64,000 nucleotides of DNA from Larimichthys crocea (lineage: Eukaryota; Chordata; Actinopteri; Sciaenidae). The stretch's first letter is position 1, and each line of letters begins with the position of its first letter. A model generated the notes under the pieces. The model searched no databases and was not told the origin of the DNA. It worked only from the letters and a program-made list of their open reading frames with translations. This document shows, one piece after another, positions 11,763-24,500 of this stretch. Location: the NCBI RefSeq assembly GCF_000972845.2, contig NC_040032.1, forward strand, positions 10,948,334 through 11,012,333, written 5' to 3'. The position numbers and the translations under genes are program-made.

Positions 11763-14700
11763 CTCTTTGATTTCTATTGATTCGGTGGCAAGTGACAGGC
11801 TTTTCCTGCACAGAGGGGGGTGTGAATGCATAATGATGCCCTCCACCAGCCCTAATTGATTTCTCATCTTCCCACCTGATCTCAGGCTTCTCTTTCATTC
11901 TCTGTCTCAATTAGCATTGAGAGAAGCCAAGAGAAAGAGAAAGGCAGGGAGGTGGAGAAGCTTCCAGAAGAATAGAAAGACTAACAGAGAAACAGTCACG
12001 GTGAGAGTGAAACCAGAAAATGGCCCTTTCCGACGAATGATGAATCCGGTGACGGAGAAATAGAGGAAACCAAACAAACGTACTGCAGGGTGCAGTGCTT
12101 TGACTCACAGATGCTTTTTTTCCTTTACGTTTGTCTGCTGCAGCGTTCGAACACAACATAACCTTGCTTCAATTTGTCAGCGCTCAGCAATTAAACCTTG
12201 AAAAACGCCTGCTGCCTCGGAGAAGGCCGATTTCTTTTTTGGTTTCGTTCAGAGGGTTAGAGTTCGACTGAGCGCTTAAATGAGGAGAAAACAGCTTAGA
12301 AACTGAGATAAACAGAGGAAAGTTGGAGAGTCGGGTCAGAAAAACAGAGCGGCGTGTAAAGCAGACGAGTGTAACGAGTTGAAATTTCGCCTGACGTGAA
12401 ATGTTGGTTCAGTTTCTAGCCTCCTTTTTTCGGCGCACCCTCTGAGCGTGCAGGCTTAATTTCATGCCCTGCATAGACATTATGTTCCCCTACCTTGGGA
12501 ATTACCTTGCCCTTTACTATCCTTAAAGACTGCTTCCACCATGGGCCCCCTTCACACAGCAGGAGGGGATCCATGTGTCAGCCCCAGGATAAATCACAGC
12601 TGAGGGGGGCGGGGTGCCTTTGGGTGAAGCCGTGTGGGTCATGTCCTGGGATCAAACATGCAGCCCCCCCACTAACACTAAAGGTCAAAGCTAAAACGTG
12701 CTAACAGGGTGTTTAGATGTGAACCGCAGAGTCCAGCTTTCGCTTCCCAGCTACCTCATGGACAGGTTTCCTGCCAAGTGATGCAAAGGCCTGAAATATT
12801 AAAGAAACGCAGTGTAACACCTGCTTCTTATGTAATGCGACTCCAGTCTTCTTCACATACGATATGATGAACACACAAGAGGCTGAGACAGCGTGTCGCC
12901 GTGCTAAGCGAGCCGCTTCACGACGGAAACTTGTCGACACCTGAACATTTTCCCCTCTCACGCCTCACACGGCGCCGTAACTTTGACCCAAATACAGTGA
13001 CAGCTCGGAAAATTCAGGCTATTAAAAGGCAGTTTTTTTTGGTGTGCTACACAGCCCTGTCTGGAGAATAACAATGTTTGATTTGAGGAGGCAAGCCAGC
13101 ACAATGCCTGAGGCTGTAATAAATAATTAGCAATAATGGGCGCACTCGGCGCGACACTGAGCTTTAGATTTAGGGCAGGGAGAAACATTAGCATCCTCAC
13201 ATGGGACGGCGACGGGGGAGACGGTTTGTAACAGAGCAGCTGAAATATACATGACAAAAATCAGGGAACAGTGCCTGCATGTCATGGAAGCTGTTTGCAC
13301 AGCGTTGTACAGCAGCTTTTTAGGTATGACAGCCTTTGTTGTTTGAAGTGCCCTTTAAAAAGACAGAAACTGGATCTACTCATCAAACACCACTTTCCAA
13401 TTTTATGAAATATAAAACTGAGTCTGCAGAAACGATGGCACGCAAACAGATAGCTGCAGGAGGCTGTGTCGGGGAAGGTAAATTGGGGAACGTCTAAATA
13501 AAGAATAAAACACTCGAGATAGGAATTCAAAAGGAGCCTGAAGACTTTCTTTTATGCTGGATATTGCCAGAGCTGGAGAACACATAACAAGGCTAACATG
13601 CCAAGAGGGAGGCAAAAATAGACGACGACTGCAAGTTTAATATCCACAGCTTTTTACGATAAGAGCTGTCAGGCTGAAGGAGGAAGGTCTGGACTGGAGT
13701 GTGAAGTGCTCGCTCTCCTCGGATGTTTGTATGTGTTTCTGTGTGACGACGAAGAATCCTGGGAAGGATGCATGGCCAGTCTCGCTTTTTTAAATTAACC
13801 ATAAAGATAAGTCTAAAGTTACTTTGGTGACAGGATCAGTGACTCCTGTCTGACTCCAAATCTAGTGCAGCAGCCAAAACTCATTTGAACGGCAGTACTG
13901 CACTTTGGCTGCCACCTTGCGGGCCTAATGTCATGCAGCTGTGGTCAATCCAATGTTCACACTGGTCAAACTGCTCCACACTTATGCAACACTATCTGAA
14001 GTGGAGTTGTGATACTCTCCCAGCTGTATTCTGGCTTGGTTTATTTCATGTACGCACTACTGCAAAATAGAGACACCAAGAAGTTTCTGCTGGTTGGTGT
14101 CCAATGGTTTGTGGTGTAACAGACAGAGAATGCGCGGTGGTCGAGTGACATGAAGAGTGAATGAGAGTGAGAGCACCAGTATCGAGAAAACAGGTGAAGG
14201 TTTCATAGCGGTTACGTACGTAACAAATAAATGCAGCATCATAACCCCGACTCCAATATCCAATATTATGTCTGGTGACAGGCTCCCGTCATCAGTCGGG
14301 TTTGTGAAGACACGTTCTCAATGAAAGATCCTCATAAACGAAATAAAGCCGACAAATGTTTCAGCTGCTCACCACATACTGTGCTGCCACTACGACAGAT
14401 CAGAGTGTGCGATTTGTTCCGCCGCCGCCGCCGTGTGAAAACAGCGTGTTGCTCAATCACACAGCAAAGGCAGACAAAGTGCTTGCAACCAAAGCATCTT
14501 ACCTCCATTATCCCCCCCCCACCATCCGCACGCTTGACGTGTGATTTGCACCAACATACTGAAGCTATCAAACACACGGGGGAACACACAAACACACACA
14601 CACACACCAACACAGACTCCCAGCAGGAGTTCCTCAGGGGGGCTGGATGTGACAGGCAGCTGTCACAGTCCCACGCTGATGCAGACAGTGTGTTTCACAC

Positions 14701-17414
14701 AAACACGCTCGAGTAAACACACTCTCATCCCCGCTGCTGCTGCTGCATGAGGCTTCAGCTTCATCCTCCCATAAAACAACCTCTCTTTCTCAGACACGTA
14801 CGCTCTGACGCTGTTTTCATTCTGATGATTGAGGAGGTGGTTATTTCCAAGGCATAATGTATTAGAGCTGGACCATAATTCATTTGCGCTTTTATTTAAT
14901 TTTCACTTCAGACCTTAGTGCCCCATAACTCCTGCCTATTTATCCAACATCAGTATATGAATTGGAGGGCTGGTAGCGCTTTAAATGGACTGAGGATAAG
15001 TTATAGAGGGAGCGCTGGAATTCTTTGCTTTGATAATGTCGGAGGTAAAACAAAGTCAACGCCTCGTTTAGGGAGGAAAGAAGTCCGTTCTGCCTCCCGT
15101 CTGTACGTACAATAAGCAAAGCAAACCAAAATGTGCGGTACAACTTGCAGTCGTTTCATTTTCTGGCTCCCCGAGTCTGAGACAGACTCCAGTTGTCAGA
15201 ATTCACATCAAGTCCCATTTGCTTGATGTTTTCCGTGCCGTTACTTATAATTTAGGACGAAATCCCGATGGAAACATGAGCACATAAAGCATCAGTGTCT
15301 ATTTAGTGTTGCTTTCTTGCTCACTGACTCCAGGAAAAAAAAAAACCTGAAGTAACTAGACCAGAAAAGTTTTTGGAATTGTCACGTCAGCAAGGTCACT
15401 TTGGAGCCCTGTGCCGCCCCTCCCCTCCTCTCCTACTGTGAAGCGATTGGCGTGCCCCAGTTTAATTGCCATCCTTGGCTACAGCTCTCTCTTAAGGATG
15501 TCCCAATTGTTATCAAGCAGGCTTGATATTTTAGTCTGAGGTCTTGTAGCGAGAGAGCGAACAAGAAATTTGTTGTTTTGACCAATGTCAAGATGGAAAT
15601 CACGGCCAGGTAATGTGGGATGTTACGTTTGTTCACCTAACGCGCATCCAGCCGGATGAGGAGAAGAAAAAAAAGGTCAGATTAAAAAGGAAAATGTCAC
15701 TTTGTCCTTTTTTCTTTTGGTCAACTGTGTGAACCATTTCCAACCCACGCCTACCCAATCCATTTATCCAAAATTGCACTTGCCATTTTGTTTAAGTGCA
15801 ATGGCATTTCCTTGATACCAGATTACGTATGATGATACTAGTCAAACAGTGTTGGAAAGATTTAAACTTCATGTAGTGTGGCTTATGCTTCCTGCCACAG
15901 AGAACTGCTTCTCTAATGGACATAAATCAGTTGATGTCCTCTGCCTTAAAAGGTTTATTCCATCCCTCTCTATTGTTACTGCCCACGCGTATGTGAAGTG
16001 ACTGAGAGGCGGGAAAAGATTAAATCATATAATGACGTTAACCTTTGAAGCATCAAGCACTTTCAGGAATGGAAATGTACAGTGAAAACTCAGATACACA
16101 AAGACAACACTTTCCCCAAACACACGCCTTAGTTAAAACTCCTCTTGTTGTGTAACCTAAACTGGTCCCAAAGCCATCATTTACACTACCTGCTATTTAT
16201 TCCATTTCTGCTGCTGTGACATTGGAAAAAAGAAACTCTCTGACAGCCGATTTCTCAGACCCCTGTGAGAAATTGCGAGTCCTTTTCCTCAATTACACGT
16301 TTGTCTTCCAGGAATACCAACGACGAACTCGTACGGTGCGACGCAGAGTCTGCAGGAACCGGTATTTTCACCTCGGTGGTAAAAGGTCTACTTTCTCGGC
16401 TTTGGTATTTTTCTATAGCACGAAAAACAACATCCTGTGTCGCCTCTTTAATTCACAGCTTTCCTCCAGTGTAATCACCATTAGTACACAAATAGACTTG
16501 GAAATGATATCATGCCCGAGCAGCTTGGTGTTATATGACGAATTTGTCAGCTTCCAAACTGCACTGCTCTTTTTGCTTAAGGGGTCTCTGCAGAAGACGA
16601 TAAAACAACTATTTTTCAAAGTATAGAGACACTGAATAATCAGTATATTACTGCAGTACTATTATGCTTTTATAATTTGTTTTGTAGTCTTTGGAATATT
16701 TAGCTGTTTTATCCACTGCAGTTCCCATTCATCGCAAGGTTTATGTATTTGTGTACTAAATTAAAGATCACTGGTATTAATGAAAGCTTTTTCTTTGTAG
16801 TAATAGACGCTCTGCTGGATGAGCTCAAGCATGACTGGATTGCAGTTCTGGGAAATCAAAAGCTCCTCGCGTTTCCAGAGGTATTTAAATACTAATTGAC
16901 AATCCTCTATTCCTAATTGGACAAAGAAGTACGAGTGATAGTGGAGGATATGTTTTCAACCTTAAAGTTTATCTTTATGTGTCATCTACGTTAAGTCTCT
17001 CTCACACACATACACACACACACAGATTTATATATATATGCATGCAAAGATGGGATGGAGTGGAATACTTACTGGATGGGCCGCCTGTGATGGAGTGATG
17101 CAGAAAGGGATGGAAGAGAGAAAAGAAGAGAAGAGGACAAGAACGATGAATGAGAATGGGATGATGAGCCGATCATGAAAAGCGACACTGGATGAAACAT
17201 TCAAACAAAACTTTGACGCGCCACCGCCACTCAGGTCCATTCAAACTGAAAAATCACATGAATTAACCGAATGGTGATGGACTGAGGTGAACGTGGCTGC
17301 TATTTAAACGAAGCGGCTCCCAAAAGAAAGAAACAGTGGATGAACTGAGGGATGGCATCATGAACTAAAGTGGTGAATAAGTGGCTGTGTTTGAATGATC
17401 TGTGGTCATTTTTG

Positions 17415-17419
<5 letters not shown>

Positions 17420-17467
<48 letters not shown>
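17420..17467. repeat. (GT)n microsatellite, 48 bp
   Basis: The longest uninterrupted dinucleotide run in the window, about 24 units, within intron 6. Confidence 0.97.
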
Positions 17468-17469
<2 letters not shown>

Positions 17470-18205
17470 AATACTGCAGCTGCATGCACCAACCTACAAT
17501 CAATTTCTATTTGCCAAACATTTGCCACTGGGAACGACTTTTTCATTCTGCTACGAAATTCTATTAGGAAGGCATGTTTCTATGCACCGACAAATGCCCT
17601 GTGTCTGTTTGCATTGCATGCATGTGGGTATGGAATATGTGCATAAACGTGTTGACAGACGTCAGGAGTGTCAGTGCAGACTGGAGGGCCCGCTCGCAGA
17701 ATCAACTGTAACAGACTACAACTCTAAATATTCTCTTTCATCATCACAAATGACAGATTTCTCTCTTCAAGGGACTGACTTTATTCTAAGGCAGTTTCAA
17801 TGTTTTTTGATCTCTTTCTCCAGAGGGATGATGAGCCGAGGCTTGAAAAGAACTTAAAATCCACTTTTCACTTTTTCTTTCTCATACTTTCAGTTAACAG
17901 CGTGTTACCGGTGGAATAATGTCGGCCCGGCTGTCTGTTCTCCTGTTAGGTTTTTCTGATTTTCTCATATCTCCTCGTATAAACATTTTGGACAGCGATG
18001 CTAACATTCAGCCTCTACAGAAGCTGCCAAATTGAATTCATCAGAATGAAAGACAGTTAAATAAAAGCATGCATAAACGCGAAAAATGCCCATTTGTGCA
18101 AATAATGTAAAAAAAAATTAGACCTGCTTTATGTAACTGTATCTGGAATCTGAATCTAAATTTAAGCTGGAGAATTTTGTCAAAATATTTCCGATGCATG
18201 TGTAT

Positions 18206-18230
18206 TGTGTGTGTGTGTGTGTGTGTGTGT
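18206..18230. repeat. (GT)n microsatellite abutting the exon 6 splice donor
   Basis: On the transcribed strand this is a (CA)n run that starts at the sixth intronic base after the exon 6 donor GTAAG. The position is unusual and may affect splicing. Confidence 0.95.
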
Positions 18231-18235
18231 CTTAC

Positions 18236-18363
18236 CGTGCACTTGCAGGGTACCCGATGCTTCGGCTTTGCCCACGCTGTTCTCTGACACGCAGGTGTAA
18301 GTGCCCTCGTCCTCACCTCGGACCTGGGTCAGACGAAGGCTGTTGTCGCTGCGGATCTCGAAC
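18236..18363 (-). CDS. robo3: robo3 coding exon 6: second half of Ig3
   Basis: This exon encodes residues 270-313, the second half of Ig3. The peptide begins [14 protein letters not shown], with Cys294 in [19 protein letters not shown] pairing with Cys247, and ends GTLQVH plus the first base of Val313. [16 protein letters not shown] and ENSVG-AEASG-L-VH are the ROBO3 pattern. The acceptor is TTTTTTCAG|GTTCG and the donor is GCACG|GTAAGA. The intron just past the donor turns at once into a (CA)n tract (18206-18230 on the plus strand shows the complementary GT), leaving only about five intronic bases before the repeat. Length is 128 bp: one base, 42 codons, one base. Confidence 0.97.
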
Positions 18364-19243
18364 CTGAAAAAACATCAACGCGCACAAATTAACTCAAGAT
18401 ACGACACATCACATTTTTTTGAAAACTCAGCCATCAGGCTCCTTTTTCTTAGTAGATAATGTATCGCAGGAAACAACATCAGATTTCTTCACGCTACGGT
18501 GTCTCCGATTATTTTCTACATGTCAACATGTGTGAAGAGAAGACAAGAGCAAGTTATTTTTAAGGAGAAAATATAAGTTTATGAATAAAATAGTTGATGG
18601 GTTTCCTGCAGGGCTATAAATGCATGTGGAGACAGAGTGAGTTGTCCTGTGTAGCTTTAGGCAATGGACAAAAAAAAAATCCATTGGAGTCTCTCTGTGC
18701 AGAATCCTGCTGACAACAAGGAACATTTTACCCTATTTCCCTTGGGGGATCGTTAATGGTACATCCAATCAAAAAAAAAAAACAGTGAGAGAGGGAGTGC
18801 AGCTCTCACGGTGTTACCCTGCAACAGTGTCATGATGACTATTACATACTATTACTGGCATTATGATGACTGTTACTGGCAGCGGAGGAAGAACAGAAAA
18901 CACTTTTGTGTTAACAGTCAGCTGTTCGACAATATGCCGCCTGTTATCTGAATGATGTGTCTCTACTTGTTCATGTTACTGTGCCATAAATTCTGATTCC
19001 TGCTGATCATTTGTATTATAAACAGCACTTGATGCATGCATAGATACATGCAGACAGTCGTACTATAACTGGAAGCTGATGTATTAGCAGTGAAATGATA
19101 AACAACAGGACTTGTTACTGGAAGTGTGCTATGTGTGCTAAGTAATGCCCTGGCACCCAGCACGTATTGTTGGCTGGATGAAACCAGCGTGGTGCTGACA
19201 CATCTTGCACTTCTAAACAGAGAACAATCGCTTGCCGCCGTAC
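18364..19243 (-). other. robo3 intron 5, 880 bp
   Basis: A short intron splitting Ig3. It contains A runs at 18669-18678 and 18770-18781 and no other recognisable element. Confidence 0.9.
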
Positions 19244-19382
19244 CTGCCCCGGGGCAACTCTCCCTCCTCTCTCCGCCAGCGGACAGTCGGTGGCGGGTCT
19301 CCGTGCACCTCGCAGAAGAAGTCCACCGTATCGTCTGCCAACACCACCTGGTTCACCGGCTGTTTGGTGAACACTGGCCTCT
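19244..19382 (-). CDS. robo3: robo3 coding exon 5: first half of Ig3
   Basis: This exon encodes residues 224-270, the first half of the third immunoglobulin domain. The peptide starts [20 protein letters not shown], with Cys247 in [12 protein letters not shown], core Trp259 in [24 protein letters not shown] and CEV-GDPPP match mammalian ROBO3 ([22 protein letters not shown]) better than ROBO1 or ROBO2, which is one of the best paralogue markers. The acceptor is AATTTCAG|AGAGG. The donor is GGCAG|GTACGG, weaker than the other donors because +4 and +6 depart from GTAAGT. Length is 139 bp: two bases complete Glu224, then 45 codons, then two bases of Arg270. A reading through the donor would add YGGKRLFSV and then run to a stop about ten codons on. 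Confidence 0.97.
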
Positions 19383-20586
19383 CTGAAATTAGCCAGAGAC
19401 AGAGAATAAAGTGAGGATTAAAAAATGCTTGTGGTGCAGATTGACTTTTCACTTTCTTTTTTTCTTTTTTTCAGGAGAGTGGACTAATTTGGCATAGCTT
19501 GGGGGAAATTCAGACAGAACTTTTTAATAGAAAATCATGTGATGTTATATCAAACATCACATGAAATCCCATCTGTGAATCTTAAAATATAAAAAGACAA
19601 ACAAAAGAAGTGAGTAATGTTGTGCTGTGTGGGAAAGCTGATGCCCACTGCATTGCACCAGAGCTCACTTTAAGTCTGAATATCTGATGCGAGCCTCGGC
19701 TCAGCCTGAGGTTTCTCACCACAAAAGGTCTAAAGATCAACACACAAACACGCAGGAAATGATGACACGTCTTTTACTATTAATCCAAAATTAGTCATCT
19801 TAAACGGCCTCTCTGGTGATTAGATGGTTGCAGCAGCAGTGAATGTGACATGAGATGAGAGTGAAACAGTCACCGCCAAGGGAAAACCAAATCATCACAA
19901 CTGAACCTGATAAACCTGTTTCCAAATAAAGAGATTTTGCATCATCACTGATAGAGTTACATGAAACACAACACTCAGTCACACAGGTGGAAGAAACACG
20001 GACGTGTTTTACGTCTTATAGCTGAGAAATTAGTTGAAGTATTATCTTGCTAATTTCACAGATGGCAGTAATATTTTTTTAGGAACCATAAATCGATCAA
20101 TTAGGTTGTTACACACTGAGTTAAGCTTTATTATTGTACCACAGTGTGCAGAAGGAGCAGCATCTGGATGCTGGTGAGGAGGAGGTGCCGGAAAAAAGAA
20201 AAGAAAATATCAATCTTCTATCTGTTTCCTGGGATCAATACGCGCTTTGAGAACGCTTATGCTGCTGCTGCTGTTCTGCTGAGCGCAGAGTAAGAGGATC
20301 AGAGAGGAGGAACGAAGCAGAGAGGTCAAGAGAGCAAAGCAAAGGGCAGCTGGAAGGGAAAGATTCATCTTCACCAGCTGTGGAAAAAAATAATTTAGCC
20401 CAAGAGAAAATAAATCACAGTTTACTCTCTGACCTCAGCCATTATTATTTGGAGACACAGATATCTGAATATGCTGCATCTAAAATAAGCATGTTTGCAT
20501 AGAGATCTGTAATGTGATAACAAATCTGACAAATCGGATTTACATATGTTTTATTTCCAGTATTTGCATGTAGCAAAAAGACTCAC
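19383..20586 (-). other. robo3 intron 4, 1204 bp
   Basis: The intron between the Ig2 and Ig3 coding exons. Unique-looking sequence with a purine-rich patch near 20280-20370. No other feature is supported. Confidence 0.9.
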
Positions 20587-20707
20587 CAAACACCACCAGT
20601 TCGGCGGGATCACTGTCTTTCTCTCCAACCATGTTGGTTCCAACACACACATACATGCCAGCATCACTTTTCCTGGTGTTGGAAATCATCAGCTTGCCTC
20701 CGCGGAT
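20587..20707 (-). CDS. robo3: robo3 coding exon 4: second half of Ig2
   Basis: This exon encodes residues 184-224, the second half of Ig2. The peptide begins [20 protein letters not shown], nearly invariant in vertebrate ROBO proteins, with Cys204 in [12 protein letters not shown] forming the disulfide with Cys155. It ends [10 protein letters not shown] plus the first base of Glu224. The acceptor is TTTTCAG|ATCCGC and the donor is GTTTG|GTGAGT. Length is 121 bp (40 codons plus one base). The exon continues in frame with both neighbours. [10 protein letters not shown] resembles ROBO2 (GERDSDPAEL) more than mammalian ROBO3 in this stretch, so the paralogue call rests on exons 2, 5, 6, 8 and 9. 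Confidence 0.97.
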
Positions 20708-21435
20708 CTGAAAATGAGAGGCGAAGGGAGTGGGAATGAAAAAACGAAGGGAATGAAAAAAGCAAAGCAGAGGAAGAGGAGGACGGTGAGGAAGATGAGG
20801 AGGTAGGAGAGGGGGGAGAGAGAAAGAAGACAAATGAGAAGAGGTTGGAAACAGGATATTGAGGCATGTTCGTCAAGAGAGAAGCCACTCCGTCATTCTC
20901 AGTGTGTGTCATGACAGATGGCTCGTCTGCTCGTACTTACACTGTTTGACAATGGGTCTAGCTTCAGGCCAATCGCCATAGAAACATCTTCCACTGCTCA
21001 GTTTGTAATAGCTGCATTGATTGATTCTGATATATGGTGCAGTGTTCACACACATGAAAAAACAGGTTTACACGCCTAATTTGACTGGATTCCGAAGCTT
21101 GTTTTCCAGGAGGCGATTCAATTAAACAACAATCAGTACAGTTCAATAGTAACGTTGCTTTTCAATTATCAACCGTAATGGAACTGGATTGATTCTTAAT
21201 CAGGCGCTTCTCATCAATAACTCTCAATTATTGATCGGGCATTGGATAATGAAAAAGAAAGAAGAAAATGATTACTTGAAAAATAAAGCAAATTATCTCA
21301 TCTCAAACCTAATAGGCTGCAGGTAAGTAAAATAAGGAGAAAGAAAAAAGCAGTCTCCAATTTCAAATCACTGTTTCATGAAACCTTATTTTAAAAAATA
21401 AAACATTCCTATCGAAAAAGAGTCAGCCGACTTAC
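20708..21435 (-). other. robo3 intron 3, 728 bp
   Basis: The shortest intron here, splitting Ig2. The part next to the exon 4 acceptor (20708-20830) is strongly purine-rich on the plus strand, so the transcript has a long pyrimidine tract before the acceptor. Confidence 0.9.
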
Positions 21436-21593
21436 AGTGATCCTCTCATCTCGGTCATTGACTCGGATGTTGTTCCTCTTCCAAGAGATGGTGGGTTCAG
21501 GGTGGCCTCTGGGGGGGATGCACTCCATGACGGCTGGCTCACCTGCTGCTACCACCACATCACTGGGCGTTTGACGGAAGTCGTCTCTCAGAA
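21436..21593 (-). CDS. robo3: robo3 coding exon 3: first half of Ig2
   Basis: This exon encodes residues 131-183, the A to C' part of the second immunoglobulin domain, which packs against Ig1 and helps bind Slit and heparan sulfate in ROBO family members. The peptide opens [19 protein letters not shown], with the family-wide LRDDFRQ signature. It then shows Cys155 in [13 protein letters not shown] and the core Trp168 in TISWKR, and ends RDERIT. The acceptor is TTCTCCAG|TTCTGAG and the donor is ATCACT|GTAAGTC. The exon is 158 bp: two bases complete Ile131, then 52 full codons, leaving in phase 0. Intron 3 downstream is only 728 bp. The strand from 171 to 176 (NNIRVN) differs from ROBO1 and ROBO2, where charged and Asp-rich residues are usual; this agrees with robo3 or a diverged fish paralogue. 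Confidence 0.97.
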
Positions 21594-24500
21594 CTGGAGA
21601 AAAGAGAGAAACAGGCACGGTTAGACCACGTGTAAACTTCTTTGCGGATGATACTGTCTTTTATCTCTTTGCACACATGTCGCTCTGCCAACATTCTGCT
21701 GACATTTAGCCTGTTGATGATAAAATAAATTTAAAAATAGCAGAATTTCTCGTTGTTTGACTGAACTGAACAATACGCAGACTGACAGGACATTGTTACT
21801 GATACTGTATGACTAAATTTAACATGGTGTGCATGTCCCTAAGGTTTTCATTGACCCAGTGTTATGTGTGCGGCATCACAGCACATCAATAATGAAGGCT
21901 CTTGTGGCCTACACACACACAGTAGATGAATTATTAAATCTGACCCACACAGACACGCACTCCCTTGGCAAAGTCAGTCATCTTACATGTTGACATGTAG
22001 TCATGGTCAGTGAAATAACAAGTATATCAGATAATTCAACAAAACCATCTGCAGGATGGAATTGGAATAAAAGGTGGCTACATTTAATTCAGAATCCAGA
22101 AAATAATTATCTCTCTTTTCTTTTGCTCTCCTGCAGTCTATTCATAAGACATTAGAGGCCTCCTTTAGTTCCACATTCATCCCTCTGTAGTCAAACTCTT
22201 GTGCCTGTTACCTGGAGGCATTGCGATTTTTCTTTCTCATTTCAGTCTCTAGAGCTCTGTGACCTCTCAGATTACATGTGTGGAGGATGGTTTTTGCAGT
22301 CTCTGATGATGTACTGACAACACCAGTCTACCAGGAAGAGGCCAAAGCCATGCAGGCCTGCAGGCTAGAAGTCTAGCCTCTGCCAACAGGGACACAAAGG
22401 GGAGAAACCAATGAGATGGTCACTGAAACAACAGAAATTCAACTTGGGGCATATCAAATTTCTACCCTCAAATATTCCACCCAGTTATCTTTGAAGCTTT
22501 GGGTAGATGTAAGATTTGGACATCAAGGAGTCAGTCGATGATTAATTGATGCAAGAGGATAGCATGGCTGATTTGCATTATGGAAATCTCATCGATCATA
22601 TCAATAAGTTATGTCAATACTTTTACTTTACTTTCCACTCATCTGCAGTGCAGACTGTCATAAAGACGAGTGGAGAGATATCAGTTACTTCACCTTAAAA
22701 AGTGCAAGTCATGTCAGACGCTAGTGTCCTGATTTAGACTCTTCTCAGACTTTTGAACATCGAGACTGGAAAAAAAGCTGCCGAGTACATCGCCTCGCTG
22801 CCAAAGCATAAGCTTCTATAAAATGAAGTGCAAAACTGGCAGATAAGTGTGTCATGTTTGAGGGGAAAATAGTAACGTCGTGTTATCATATAATGTGGAT
22901 GTCTGTAAATCTCAAGAGAAACACCTTTCAAAATAAGACAACACTTTATCACCATGCAATTCTTCGACAATTACTTTTCTTCTGATTAAACCGACCACAT
23001 TTTGCACTATTTCTCGCCCTTTGGGAAATGAAATGTGTTAGCAGTTGCAACCTTTACACATTCAGGACAAAGGGTGGAAATAATCTAATTATATAAGAAC
23101 ATTCACTGGCACCTTTTCCAAGCACTTACTTTTTTGGAGTCAGTAAATCTGCTTTTACTCCCAGACCACTAAGATAACACGTACAAAAAGTGCAGCTTAC
23201 ATTTCAAGGTTTAACATTTCATTTCGGGGCCAAGCCCTCATTAGGGAATCTTTGCGAGGCCCTCCAATAAGATGGTCACTTCTTTCAAGAACACCTCTGG
23301 ACATGTCTTTATATAAGGGTAGGTATGCGCAGTGTGTGTCCACATTTGTAAGAAATAGCACCAATGTCACAGGCCAGCAGGGGAGGGTCACCGCCTCATC
23401 TGATTAATGACACACCTCCCCTGATGACAGCCCCGACAGGCCAACAAAGCCCCGGGACATTACCATTATCATCACCATCCATATATCTATGGGTCCATCC
23501 ATCCATCCGCCCATCCACATGAACTCGTTCACACTCGGAGCTCTAACATTTCCTTATCTGAAATACCTGGGTTTGTGTGGAAAACGCATTGTATCTCAAT
23601 GTCAGGCTGAACGCGGCGAAGGCTCATTTCTCTTGTTGTCAAGATAGCGTGGCGTACTCTTTTGAATGAGGGCGAGCGAGGGTGTGCATATGAGGAGATA
23701 AATCAGCCCGTTTTGTTTGTAATCAAGGTCGTGAGAGACAGGCGCATCAGTGTTTAAGGAGAGGGGAGGATATTTTTCATTTCCTCATTAGCTAACAGAG
23801 CCTGTGCTTGCCTATACATTGATAAAATACAGGACTCCACAATGCTTTGTTGCTGTCTTTTTTATCTGTGTCTCTTACGGGGATCAAATTGCCACTTATG
23901 GCTTTAGTCAGACCAATATCCTGATGGCCAATTACTTAGCAACAGAGCATTTGGGGCACTCCAAATCCCATTGCCCCGCTCCGCGATCCTGGAATGAGAT
24001 GCCAAACCACACCCCTGACCTTATCCGTACCTGCTACCGACATTTCGCCCAATCACTATTCACAGCAGATTACAAAGATCCTGACTAAATTGTCCAGGAA
24101 CCTGTCCCATCACGTAAAAGCGAGGAGGGGAAATAGGACAGTCCGCTGCACTCGGGGTCTGAATTACCATGTCGCAGGGGTTAAAGGACTGCCACGATGA
24201 CCTGTCACACACCATTTTGGAGCTCATGGCTCCAGGCTCCCTCCCCCCTTCCCCCAGATCTTTCCGATCTGCCTTCCGCACCTCTCTGGATTTGAGCGGA
24301 AAGAAAGGGTGTCTCGAAGTTTATTAGGCACTGGCAATTACCTATGAGGCCCTTTGGGGCCCATATTAAGTGGGTGCACTTTGACCCTTTCTTTAAACCC
24401 CCTTCAACAAAGCCAGAGTAATCCCCACCACTGGGCCTGAGCGGCGTGCTTTAATCAGAGCACTGACACACAGTAACACACACAGGGTGAGATAGATAAG

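Larger units (their letters stand above)
9510..18235 (-). other. robo3 intron 6, 8726 bp
   Basis: The intron lies between Ig3 and Ig4 coding exons. It contains (GT)n at 9575-9593 about 65 bases upstream of the exon 7 acceptor, a short AGAAAGTTTT tandem at 10748-10775, (AC)n at 11739-11762, (AC)n near 14595-14609, a 48-bp (GT)n at 17420-17467 and the (GT)n at 18206-18230 next to the exon 6 donor. The part from about 15420 to 16900 is free of simple repeats and AT-rich. No frame in it has splice sites or homology that would support an exon. Confidence 0.85.

Noticed and set aside
17402..17857. 151-codon plus-strand frame starting in a (GT)n run.
   Set aside because: The start is Val-Cys repeat from the microsatellite; the rest has no homology.
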